Of a stretch of DNA of 64,000 nt, positions 11,658-20,782 are shown one piece after another. The notes below the pieces were generated by a model. It had not been told where the DNA came from, did not search any database, and worked only from the letters and a program-made list of their open reading frames with translations. Positions within the stretch are counted from its first letter, which is position 1. The number at the start of each line of letters is the position of its first letter. The DNA is from Dictyophora rubrovolvata (lineage: Eukaryota; Basidiomycota; Agaricomycetes; Phallales; Phallaceae). A program made the translations under genes and the position numbers. The stretch covers positions 558,001 to 622,000 of the forward strand of contig CP114117.1 in assembly GCA_029959195.1 (NCBI GenBank), given 5' to 3'.

Positions 11658-12185
11658 ATGATGATCGACCTCACAGCCTCTTACACTATGGCATCATCCA
11701 ATCGCCCACATGGCAATTTCAAAACGGTCATACAAGAATATGTCCTCCGCCGAAAAGGACTAATCAATGTCAACGAAGAAACCTTGTTACCCTTTCATGA
11801 TGGGTACATCCAACATACACTCTACTACAATGATTTAAGGTTACCGCCAATACTTTGTTTATATGATCAATATCATATCAGAGTAAAGGGACATTCATAT
11901 GAACTTGCAGCATATCTACAGATGCATCGAGATGGACAGCTAGCATGGCGACTCATCTTCCAACGATCTGTGCTTTTAGCCAGACAAGTCCTATTCCTTG
12001 ATGCCCCTTTAGACGTGTTCCCGTACCCTCCCAGTTTCTATTCTAACCCTCCCAATCCCCTTACTCCATCCCCTCACTACGAGGCAACTAATTCAGTAAC
12101 ATTTTATTTGCCGACGACTAGACAACCTCGACCGATGGAAGAAGAGGATGTACGACTCATAAAGAGGAGAAGAATAAGAGATTAA
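11658..12185 (+). CDS. ORF2 of two-ORF unit, copy A (unknown protein)
   Basis: Unrecognised 175-aa protein. It shares with ORF2 of copy B the segments HSYELAAYLQMHR / HSYELVWICQFHR, AWRLIFQRSVLL / VWQFIFHRPLLY and VLFLDAPLDVF / FLFMDAPTNVI. It also shares an NEETLLPFH motif with the IDPTTLLPVY motif of ORF1, pointing to an old duplication between the two ORFs. The tail is Pro-rich, then strongly basic (LIKRRRIRD), suggesting nucleic-acid or nuclear association. A CT-rich stretch precedes the ATG, as in fungal promoters. An alternative start is Met 11661 or 11688. Confidence 0.5.
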   Translation: MMIDLTASYTMASSNRPHGNFKTVIQEYVLRRKGLINVNEETLLPFHDGYIQHTLYYNDLRLPPILCLYDQYHIRVKGHSYELAAYLQMHRDGQLAWRLIFQRSVLLARQVLFLDAPLDVFPYPPSFYSNPPNPLTPSPHYEATNSVTFYLPTTRQPRPMEEEDVRLIKRRRIRD

Positions 12186-12426
12186 GGAAATGGAGAAATT
12201 GTTGCTGTGGCAGTATGGTGCGAAAATGGTAAAAAAAAAGGAGAGTATTGCTTTCTTCCAAATTGGGACTGTTTGTGTTTGTTGTACTTCTATTTCCTCC
12301 CTGAAAAATTCCTCGTCGCTTGTTGTTCTCCCCAAATGTAACTCTTCCTCTCTTTTTCTTCTTTCTTTTTCTTTTATTGTGTCATGAAAACGGTTTACAA
12401 TTGCTTATTGTTAAACCTCCTAAAAA

Positions 12427-12495
12427 TTCCAAAAATATTTCTTTTGTTCTAAATGGTATAAATACTGCATGTAAATACGTGTAACAGCAGCAATC
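12427..12495 (+). promoter_or_regulatory. conserved TATA block of two-ORF unit, copy A
   Basis: TATAAATACTGCATGTAAAT followed by GTAACAGCAGCAAT; nearly identical to 19125-19193 in copy B although the flanks have diverged. The conservation of a TATA box and probable start-site region fits a promoter that would drive transcription out of the unit to the right. Confidence 0.5.
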
Positions 12496-13108
12496 TACCG
12501 GAACGGTTGTCTCAAGTTTAGTTCAGTTTAAGTCAAGTTCAAGTCAAGTTTCATCTCTAGTCTATTTCTACGCTCACGTCTATTTCTTTGGATTACTCTG
12601 AGTGAGGCCTCGGAGTATAAACTCAACGATTCATATTGTCATTGAAGCCTTACTAACTTTAAACAGATTATCATCGCTGTATTATCGATGGCATATTGAC
12701 TCACCATTTTATTGCAACTCACATTTATCGTCCCCCTCACACACACACGATCTTAGGATCATCATATTTTTTGTTGTTGTTGGTTTTATATCGATGCACA
12801 CACACTTGCTAAATATCATATTATTCCCCCACCCTCCTTCTTATGAAATCAGCACCAGGACCCACTCCACGGAGACTAGACGGCCTCAAACAAAATATCT
12901 TCGTAGTTTTTCCGATTGTATATATAGCTACGACATTTAGCTATTATCTTCGGATTGTTACACTGTTCAAGAGAGAAAACAGAAAAACAGAGATAATGGG
13001 GAAAATGGGGAATGGGATATAATATGAGAAATGTGAGAATAAATAAAATAAATGAGAACTGATGATAAACATAGAGAAATAAGGAGATGGCACTAGTGTA
13101 CTCTGACA

Positions 13109-13639
13109 AATACGAGATGTTTCTTACCCTCCCTACTTCCCTTGTAGCATTTGAGCAATCATTTAATATGTTCTGAAATACAATGAGGTTTTTAGACAGT
13201 ACATAAATAACCTAACTTTATTAATGACTTACTTGTACTTCTGTAATGAAACATTACAGATAGTGTAGCCCAGCTCTTACAGGTTCACAAGAAAACTGTA
13301 TATTCACAGGTAAACAGTAAGAAAGGCTGCTGGCACCTACAATCTAGTGAAATATCTTCCTTCGTGGCTTCCGGGTGTAAAGTTTCGACAAGTGGCCGAG
13401 AAATAAATAGAGACTTTCAAGCACGCTAAATGTTCCATACAAATACTCCAAAAAAGCTTTTGTAAGTTATGTATGATTCATTTTACCAGTTTTTCAGAAG
13501 AAGTGCATAGAAACAAGGGAAGCTTGAACCTTGCTTTGTGTCAAACAAACTACTTGGAAAATTCTGCGAATTCACCCCATTCATCATCTGATGCTAAATA
13601 GGTAGTTCACGATACTTTATTTAGCAGGAATTAACACAG
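13109..13639. other. gene-free sequence
   Basis: AT-rich, no supported ORF or repeat found. Confidence 0.35.
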
Positions 13640-14473
13640 TAATCAATCTTTCTAAGGAAAGGACCTTGAGTGATTTATCGACTAAAGCCATATAGCTGGA
13701 GGTTCAGATGTGTTTGTTTTTTTTTGGCAATGGCACTTTACCCCGATGTCCAGGAAGAGCTGGATAAGGTTGTTGGGAGAGATAATTTACCTTCTTTCAG
13801 TGATCTTCCCAATCTCCCATATCTCACTGACACACTTGGAAATGAATTGTCACGATGGCATGCTGTGGCTCCGATGGTAGCATCACACCAATTGAAACAA
13901 TATGATGTGATAAATGGGTATTTCATACCTAAAGGAACTAATTGCTTTGGAAATACTTTGGTGAGTTCACATCTTACATCGGTGTTTTTTCAAATTATGT
14001 AATTTCCAAACTTGATTAGGTTTTTCTTCCACTCTGAGAAAGAGTATGGGCCTGAGACCGATAAATTCAGGCCAGAAGGGTTTTTAGATGGTAGTGCTAA
14101 ACTGAAACCAGACTTTGCGTTTGGATACAGAAGATGGTAAGACTGGATGTGACATTGAGATATACTTATACCGCTCAGTCTCAAAATCCCAATTTTAGGG
14201 TGTGCCCCGGCAAAGCATTGGTAGAAAATATCCTCAGCATCATGGTTGCCACCATTTTACATGTTGCAAATGTTTCCGAGCTTGAAGACAAGCTGTTGGC
14301 TGATATTATCAAAAATAACGAATTTTTACTAGGAAGCACTTTGTAAATAATTTGGTTTCATTTATGCTGTATTTTCTTTTTTTTTTTGTAGACGTCCACA
14401 AGATTTCAGGTGTCGAATTGACACGCGACTGGATGTTCAGAACATTTTGAATCAATTTCATACATCTGATTGA
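13640..14473 (+). pseudogene. cytochrome P450 C-terminal fragment
   Basis: Covers only the C-terminal third of a P450. Visible: FFLAMALYPDVQEELDKVVG, the K-helix ExxR as ELSRWHAVAPM, GYFIPKGT, YGPETDKFRPEGFLDG, and the heme loop spliced across an intron as FGYRRWVCPGKA, then LRPQDFRCRI and a stop at 14473. The heme loop consensus FGxGxRxCxG has lost a Gly and the Arg, and everything before the I-helix is missing, so the gene is dead. It lies just outside the left end of the 13-kb transposon. Confidence 0.75.
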
Positions 14474-14749
14474 ATCAAAGGGTGTTTCTATGGTTGTCAA
14501 TGAGAGAGATTATGTGAAGAGTCACTAACATAGTTGCGAATTTGAGTAGTACTCAGTGTTTCCTTTCATCCTTTTGTCTAGAGAATCATATCCTGTTCCT
14601 GCTTATTATAAAATAATAACTTTCACAAGTGCAACCAAAGTGAATAGCAACAAAGAAATCGATTTTCAAAATCGAAACAGACATATTTGATACAAGATTG
14701 GAATGACTAGTTACTACAATTGAGAGTCTGCCTTTTTTCTATGCAAAAT

Positions 14750-14783
14750 ATAATAGTGTCCCACGACTGTCCATAAGCATCCC
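14750..14783 (+). repeat. left terminal inverted repeat of the 13-kb DNA transposon
   Basis: Begins ATAATAGTGTCCCACGACTG and continues TCCATAAGCATCCC. The reverse complement of 27964-27997 reads ATAATAGTGTCCCGCGACTG then TCCATAAGCGTCCA: 31 of 34 positions agree. No convincing target duplication found outside the ends. Confidence 0.65.
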
Positions 14784-14832
14784 ATGACTGTCCATAAGCA
14801 TCCCATGACTGTCCATAAGCATCCCGTGACTA
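14757..14832 (+). repeat. 21-bp subterminal tandem repeat
   Basis: Unit CCCATGACTGTCCATAAGCAT, about 3.5 copies, derived from the terminal inverted repeat itself. Repeated subterminal motifs are typical transposase-binding sites in large DNA transposons. Confidence 0.75.
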
Positions 14833-15660
14833 TCAGTAACAGTTGTGCTCTTCAGCCACATCAGTCCCTGCAATCAACCTTTACGGTCTCCAATCCCTGA
14901 CCCTTTCCTGTCTCCAACCCTGAACACATTCAGTCTCAGGTATGCAACCTTTCTCGTCCCTTAAGTTCCATGCAATTAACCATTTTAGTTGCAATCTTCA
15001 ACCATTTTCGTCACACCTGGGAAGCATAGCCGTCCCATCTTTTGAACCATTTCCGTCCCAACTTTCAATATCTTGACATTCTCTCGATGGATTTGGATAG
15101 TTGTTAGTTTAATAGAGAGCTATTTATTAAGGTAATTTGGGAAAATTATTTAGGAAGCGTGAAACATGTGGTTTTTGGTGTATTTACCATAATTTAAATA
15201 TACCACGCAGTTGCACCTTCAGCTTCATCCAATCCTATTTCTGTTTGAGATATGAGTGATCCATGATTCTAGAACACAATGTCCATGGAAAATCTGCGAC
15301 CCTGCGGCCTTAGATTGTTCAAGCAAGCAATATTGTATATGCATTACCACTCAGCTTATACCCAGCCGGGATTGCTTGCGCTGAAGTATACATGACTGTT
15401 TATCTATAAAGCGGTTTCCCAGGCTACTCATATTTGATTTCTCTAATCCTCTTGTATAGACCCATTCCCCTCTCACATGTTCCATGCCTTGGTTGTGTCA
15501 TCAAACCATCTACTCACAGTGAGTCCACTAACCATTGCATTATTGTTCATAAATCAAAATGGCTTACTTCTATCAGTTCTTGGAGAATATGTGCAAGCAT
15601 TGACATCCTATAATTCCGCGGTTAGAAATCACAGGTTAGAAAGGTGAGTACTATCTATAC
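14833..15660. other. transposon left arm without recognised gene
   Basis: Contains loosely repeated phrases of the CGTCCC / CAACCATTTT type near 14880-15070 (imperfect subterminal repeats) and otherwise no supported ORF. Confidence 0.4.
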
Positions 15661-16143
15661 TCACAATTGTTTTGCTTGCTCATGATGATTATCAGCCGGG
15701 TTTCCATGGAACGTCCACCCTGTCAAATTCCTGTTATCGTTGACTTTTATTTCAAGGAAAATTTGAGATTCAGGATCAATTGGGGTGAAGGTAACTTGAC
15801 TTGGACCCGCAAAAGGGCTGGAAGGCGTAATGCCGGCAATGTTGTTGTTGCTGGTCATGGTGGGCTTATGCTGATGTGGACTGATTGGACTGGCAAACTG
15901 ACTAGAGGAAACACTGTTGACCATCAGCATCTCACTGACCTTGCTTGTTGAGAAGGAATCAGACTCGAGGTCAGAAAAGAGATTTGTTGACTCAGTCTCG
16001 TTGGAAATTACAATGGTTGAGCCAGTCTTGTCAGAAATCGCAATGGTTGAGTCCAACTCATTATCAGAAATTATAATTGTTGAGTCCGAATATACTTGGA
16101 CACTGCTTCTAACCTTTAAACGTAGTTTGAAAAATATCAACAT
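15661..16143 (-). CDS. low-complexity ORF in the transposon left arm
   Basis: A 160-aa open frame of unknown function. The N-terminal half has a repeated STIIISDNE / STIAISDKT / STIVISNET pattern (Ser/Thr/Ile/Asp-rich, about 15-residue period), the middle is SPFAGPSQVTF, and the end is LTGWTFHGNP. It is long for chance in AT-rich sequence and its internal repeat is at protein and DNA level, but no known domain is visible. It might be an accessory transposon protein or part of an exon on this strand. Confidence 0.35.
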   Translation of the reverse strand: MLIFFKLRLKVRSSVQVYSDSTIIISDNELDSTIAISDKTGSTIVISNETESTNLFSDLESDSFSTSKVSEMLMVNSVSSSQFASPISPHQHKPTMTSNNNIAGITPSSPFAGPSQVTFTPIDPESQIFLEIKVNDNRNLTGWTFHGNPADNHHEQAKQL

Positions 16144-17039
16144 CGCGACACATTAATAACATCAGAGGAATGCTCACTGGAGTCATATTCTGGCTCAACG
16201 TATTCAAATATTGTCAAGGGAAAGGTGAGTGCGAATTAGTTTGGCATGGGTAATTGCAAACATTGATTATTATAAGGTGGTTTTTCGGAATTCGGTATGG
16301 ATGCAGATCCTGATCACTGAACATGCTCAATGTTCTATTCAACATGCCACATTAATTTCCGCTCATCGTAATTGCATACACAAGGCATTTCGGGCATAAT
16401 ACGTTTGTGTCCTTGTTAAGAGGGCTGTTCTCCGGTTGATGTATGCCTGTTTAAAAGGGTGGTCAGCGAATTTTACATAACCTTTATTATATATCATATA
16501 TTACAGCACATGTTTTCAGGTTGACTTTGCAGAATGTGTTCAAAATCCTAGTCATGTGGTATATTCCAGGGCTTAGAAATTTGTTGCACGGGCAGTGAGG
16601 TCACAATCTTCGTATTGGTGTGATCCATTCCTTGTTTTTTTCCCAAGAGGCACTGTTTGTTTCTTTTTTTAGATAAATCAAGTTTACATAAATCTCCGTG
16701 ATTCGCATACCCTGCTGAATGTCCGACATGATACCTGACACGTGTTCAGCATCGGAATTGTTTAACACCGCTTAAGACCATGAGGCATTTCTGCCCTGGA
16801 GAGGTCTTGATCGTCCATACCACATGAGTTGCGGTGAGTTTAGTTACTTTGTTCTTTTGCATGGACTTAGAATATTACAGATTTTTTTCATCTCTTCTTA
16901 TGGTCCGCTATCCCATTACTATGCCACATCAACAACAATGCCCTTTCTCAAACCATTTGACCCTGATAATGGCCTACCAGTTTATATGTGCGATTTTTGG
17001 TATGTGTATTTCGTATAACTTCCTCTGCTCTCTTTATTC
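16144..17039. other. transposon arm, no supported gene
   Basis: Only short overlapping frames; a PFLKPFDPDNGLPVYMCDFW stretch near 16940-17000 may be a remnant of a transposon exon but cannot be placed. Confidence 0.3.
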
Positions 17040-17231
17040 ATGACAAGCAAAGAGTCTTCTGAACTCAATGAAACTGTTGCTAGAGGACGTCCTCCAGGCA
17101 GACCCCGCAAGCAATATCGTATAAGTGGACAGAAGGCTGCAAATCTCTCTCTAACGAGGCTGTCATTGGAGTCGCTATCCATTCCATCGCCGAGTATACC
17201 GATGTCGCGCACCAAAATCTATATTTGGTAA
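17040..17231 (+). CDS. short ORF with AT-hook motif
   Basis: 63 aa with RGRPPGRPRK at residues 15-24, a textbook AT-hook (minor-groove binding) core. The rest is Ser-rich. It may be one exon of a transposon protein whose other exons were separated by the insertion that starts shortly downstream. Too short to assign. Confidence 0.35.
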   Translation: MTSKESSELNETVARGRPPGRPRKQYRISGQKAANLSLTRLSLESLSIPSPSIPMSRTKIYIW

Positions 17232-17365
17232 AAATTAGGGTAAATGTTCTGAAGATTCCCTAATCCCACGATATGTCCCTCGGAGCTTGAATTCACTTTT
17301 GCAACTACCCAAAACCCACGTCCAAAACATTTTTTTTTTATCCCAAAAACATTGATACAAAAGAT

Positions 17366-18034
17366 ATGTCCTCACTCCAGATTCACTCTTCTCGTTCCCT
17401 GCTGTCCCTTCACACTCCTTCTATCGATGACTCTGATTGTTTTCGTTTTGTCCCTCCTACTCCTGATGTCAATCTCTGTGATTTGGACACTCAGTACTAC
17501 ATCTACTTCACATCCTATGCGCACCTCAACCTCGATCCCTCCACTTTATTACCACTATACCCGAACCCTATTATTATCGGTCGACATAAAGCTTCGGATC
17601 TGATCTCGTATTCAGATGCGGGCGATAAGAAGGTTTCTTTTGGAATACGATTATGGTTAGAAGGATATGAAGAATGGTTCGTTGTGGTGAATATGTACAC
17701 AATTCACATAGGTCTACTGAACACGGTTACTAGGATATGGGCTACTGCTGAACACGGACATGCATTCTGGCACATTGTATTTGATGTCCCTTGTTCATGG
17801 ATCCGTCGTCGATATCAGCACATGCCAGAACCTGAATTTTTCCTTCCTTTCTACGATTCTGGTACTCCACAATTTCCCATGACTCCAAAACCTCCTATCT
17901 CCACCTTTGATCCTCCCACCAAACCTTCATCACCTTCTTTTCATCCTACAACTCCTGTTTCTACTGTCCCCAAGTTACATCGGCTTTGGAAATTCTGTTC
18001 GGCTATATTTAAGACATCTGAGATAACGCTATAG
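17366..18034 (+). CDS. ORF1 of two-ORF unit, copy B (unknown protein)
   Basis: 222 aa, longer than the open part in copy A. Core motifs: LDPSTLLPLYP near residue 57, EEWFVVVNMYTIHIG near 103, HAFWHIVFDVPCSWIRRR near 135. Then a Pro/Ser/Thr-rich linker and a basic end KLHRLWKFCSAIF. Soluble-looking, no known domain. The ATG follows a poly-T/AT-rich leader, 9 nt after a GATACAAAAG context typical of fungal starts. Homology to copy A ORF1 is clear at protein level but weak at DNA level, so the two copies diverged long ago while keeping the protein, which hints at past selection. Confidence 0.55.
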   Translation: MSSLQIHSSRSLLSLHTPSIDDSDCFRFVPPTPDVNLCDLDTQYYIYFTSYAHLNLDPSTLLPLYPNPIIIGRHKASDLISYSDAGDKKVSFGIRLWLEGYEEWFVVVNMYTIHIGLLNTVTRIWATAEHGHAFWHIVFDVPCSWIRRRYQHMPEPEFFLPFYDSGTPQFPMTPKPPISTFDPPTKPSSPSFHPTTPVSTVPKLHRLWKFCSAIFKTSEITL

Positions 18035-18178
18035 GAAGTACTTCATTTGAATAATCAGGACTAATTAAAACGAAAAACAAGGACTTCTTTATTTTTTTTA
18101 TTCCCCTCTTTTGTTGTCTCATTTCTTTTCTTTTGGAGTCTAAATTAATTCCACCCTTTCTTATCCTTCTCTTCCATC

Positions 18179-18760
18179 ATGAGCCTCATACAACCTCTTG
18201 GCTACGAATCACTTGCCCCCACTTCCTTCCTTCCTTACCCCTTTTATCCTTTCACAGGGATAACTTTGGACGAACGATATGCCAACTTTGAATCAACAAT
18301 ACAGATTTATCGCATCTCTGGTACAAACATCGAGGTAGACAGAAGTACGTTATGGCTGCATTCTCTAGTCCCCATTCAAGAATACCAGGTACCCTACGAG
18401 AAACTGGAATTCCCAGAGAATCCAAAAGTGAACGAAATAATCCATATTAACATACTCGCTCATTCATATGAATTGGTTTGGATTTGCCAGTTTCATCGTA
18501 GCAAACAACCTGTTTGGCAGTTCATATTCCATCGACCACTTCTTTATCATGATGAATTTCTTTTCATGGATGCTCCCACTAATGTGATCGACAATCATCC
18601 TGCCCCTGACTACTGTCCGCTAGAGGTTGATACTTCCCAACCGCTTCCCGAGTACCTTGAGCGGAGACCTTTAGTTCCGTACGATTGGAGCTCTTTAACA
18701 AGAGTTCAACAACGAAATACGCGGATACATATGGCAGTGGCAAACGCACATCGTTTCTGA
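18179..18760 (+). CDS. ORF2 of two-ORF unit, copy B (unknown protein)
   Basis: 193 aa. Shares HSYELVWICQFHR, VWQFIFHRPLL and FLFMDAPTNV with copy A ORF2; the first half is aromatic and Pro-rich (LPYPFYPFTGI). No signal peptide, membrane helix or catalytic motif seen. It starts 145 nt after the ORF1 stop behind a CT-rich leader (CCTTCTCTTCCATC), so each ORF probably has its own promoter. Confidence 0.55.
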   Translation: MSLIQPLGYESLAPTSFLPYPFYPFTGITLDERYANFESTIQIYRISGTNIEVDRSTLWLHSLVPIQEYQVPYEKLEFPENPKVNEIIHINILAHSYELVWICQFHRSKQPVWQFIFHRPLLYHDEFLFMDAPTNVIDNHPAPDYCPLEVDTSQPLPEYLERRPLVPYDWSSLTRVQQRNTRIHMAVANAHRF

Positions 18761-19124
18761 GGTTAAAGGAAGGAGATGAAGATCGAAATCTGAGGCTGTG
18801 AAGCGCTTATCAATGGTGATGTCTATTTTTGGAAAAATTAGTAAGGATGAATAAAATGACCTCCTATTCTCATTGTTTCCTTTCTTGTTTGCTCCTTTTT
18901 CTTTCCTTTTGTACTTGTATTGATTCTAAATCCATTCTTTTGTGTTGCTCCTTTCTTTCTTTTTGTTTTGTCATCACCTTGAAATTCTTTTGTTCGCTCT
19001 TTATAATAGTATAGTCTCACTGACTCATATGCCCCTTTTTTTTTATTTACTTGCTTTTCTCTTTGTTTCTTTTCTTCCTTATTACAAATCCAGCTCACAA
19101 TTACTAATTGTGTTGCCACTCAAA

Positions 19125-19193
19125 GCCCAAAAACATTCTTATTGTTCCAAAACGTATAAATACTGTATGTAAATACCTGTAACAGCAGCAATA
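19125..19193 (+). promoter_or_regulatory. conserved TATA block of two-ORF unit, copy B
   Basis: TATAAATACTGTATGTAAAT then GTAACAGCAGCAAT, matching 12427-12495 at nearly every base. Confidence 0.5.
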
Positions 19194-19560
19194 CCTACGT
19201 TGGTTTGACTCAAGTTTAAGTTTGTGGTTTTTGTTTAGTGTTTTTGGTTTTGCCTCTTGTCTATCTCTATGCTCACGTCTTTACCTTTGGAAAACTCTGA
19301 GACCGTACATTTCGGAGTATAAACTTGCGATCTGAGTTATCATGATTATCATACTTTGCCTCACAAGCAACCCTTGATTTGTTAACAGTAACTGTCTTTT
19401 GGTTGTTGTTGTTTGTTGTTGTTTCCATCACCTCCCCCTTTTTATTTCGCACTAAGCAGCACCTGGACTCGCTCCGTGGAGATTGACTACCTCACTCATT
19501 CTTTTCTTGTGTATTTCACTAGGCATATTATCTTTCCTTTTGTGCATAGTGAAGCTTACA

Positions 19561-20782
19561 CCAAGTATGGTTTTTTATCTTCCATCTCCCATTCCTCATT
19601 CATTCCACTAACAATCAGTATTCTCTGCAGCTGGGCCTTTGTCATATCCCTCAGAATCATCAACCCCATCCATTAATGTTTCTACTAAACCAACACTCTC
19701 TGATATTGAAGTTCTTTCAACGCAGATTGAAATGCAATGACATGCATCGCATTCATGTTGGTTGCAGCCAGCAACCTTGTCCAACAATTCCCGCTTCTTC
19801 TTAAATGCACACAAGCATTCCACTGAATGGTAAGAGGTGGCAGTAGTCCACACCTTGGACCTAGTGTACTGGTTCGATATGCAGGTAAATTAATTAATTA
19901 ATTCAGTTTATGGGATTCTGAATATGGTCTGTTTGTATCAAGATGAATGACTATGGTCGTGCACGGTGGTCAAGCAGTGACCTGATTACCTTTGAATGGT
20001 TCAGACACCCTGGAGATAGTCCTCTAGCTGCGAACACTTGGTGATTCCTCGTTCATTGGGTTGAACCTTCTCCTCTTAGTGATGAAGGCCTGAAAAAAGC
20101 TGTCCTCGCCAAAAAGATTGTATACCGATGGAAATATCATTGCATTGGGACATGTTCTCTAGTCTCACCTACCCCAAACTGTCATGTATTTCATGATTTC
20201 CTCTCTTATCTATCCAAAAACAAGTATTTCCTTTATTCTTTTTTTAGTTCCTGCTTGCTTTAATAATCCTTTATTTGTAATGTATCTTATCTTTCAGGAA
20301 CAGTCAGATGACTTAGTTCCAGGAACCCCTTTATTTTCTTATCATTTCTCTCCACTTCCCTGTCTCACTATAATTTTCCCTGATTCACTATTATTCATTC
20401 ACTTCCTTTTTAAGTAATTTCTTATCTTTCACATGATGTTTCTCTTACTAATGTTTGGAGCTATTTGTACTTGCTCAAGGTGTATAAATAGGGGCTCATT
20501 TTTCTTGTAAATAATCTATCTTGTAACTACTGTTGTGCACCAAAGTGCTTACCAATCAAATTGGTCTTTTTTCCTCTTATCTTTCTCTATTCTCAAGGAC
20601 TTAGTAATAAGTCTCTATCTATCTCTACTAATTTGAACTTAATTCTTAAGTTCAATTCTTCCTTCAAGTGTCTCACCTTCAATAACAGGACTTTTAGTTG
20701 CTGAACAATCCCTAAACAAAACTCTTTTATATTTTATTAGGAGTCAAGTTTATTCTAAATCTAAAACAAATCCCTTACACAA
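19561..20782. mobile_element. transposon interior with an LTR-promoter-like relic
   Basis: At 20476-20695 a TATAAATAGGGG box is followed by TTGTAACTACTGTTGTGCACC and a stretch ending CACCTTCAATAACA, which reads like the promoter and U5 side of another LTR and is loosely similar to the TATA block of the two-ORF units. No partner end or target duplication found. A frame near 19970-20160 (TFEWFRHPGDSPLAANTW, then GLKKAVLAKKIVYRW) may be a decayed transposon exon. Confidence 0.35.

Larger units (their letters stand above)
10777..12962 (+). mobile_element. two-ORF mobile unit, copy A (unrecognised family)
   Basis: A 2.19-kb insertion inside element C. It begins TGTTGCATACC and ends GGATTGTTACA (TG...CA ends). 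CTGT lies on both sides; if the first T is counted as target, the duplication is CTGTT, 5 bp. Order inside: ORF1, pyrimidine-rich leader, ORF2, then a TATA block at 12457 and about 500 bp of non-coding sequence. That order resembles an LTR whose U3 carries genes, but I see no direct repeat of the ends and no reverse transcriptase. ORF1 in this copy seems broken about once relative to copy B; ORF2 looks whole. A second copy lies at about 17298-19560. Confidence 0.65.
10565..13108 (+). mobile_element. family C element interrupted by the two-ORF unit
   Basis: The left part 10565-10776 starts TGTCAGGGCTACTCACTC and runs through GGGCCTAGGCC to GTGCCTGT. The right part 12963-13108 resumes with CTGTTCAAGAG and ends GTACTCTGACA. 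Compared with the copy at 22414-23350 the join falls exactly at the same internal point, so a 2.2-kb element was inserted here, duplicating CTGT or CTGTT. Confidence 0.75.
17298..19560 (+). mobile_element. two-ORF mobile unit, copy B
   Basis: Same order as copy A: ORF1, CT-rich leader, ORF2, TATA block at 19155 and a non-coding tail. The start TTTGCAACTACCCAAAAC parallels GTTGCATACCAAAAC in copy A, and the tail AGCACCTGGACTCGCTCCG parallels AGCACCAGGACCCACTCCA. The ends are approximate: a TTCAC(T) repeat at 17292 and 19515 is one possible target duplication, an end at GCTTACA (19560) fits the copy A end better. About 2.2 kb either way. Both ORFs look whole. Confidence 0.55.

Noticed and set aside
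17245-19883. GGTAAA on both sides (17239-17244 and 19884-19889) as target duplication of two-ORF unit B
   Set aside because: The ends it defines do not match the ends of copy A and the length would exceed copy A by 450 bp; a chance match is likely given how many sites were compared.
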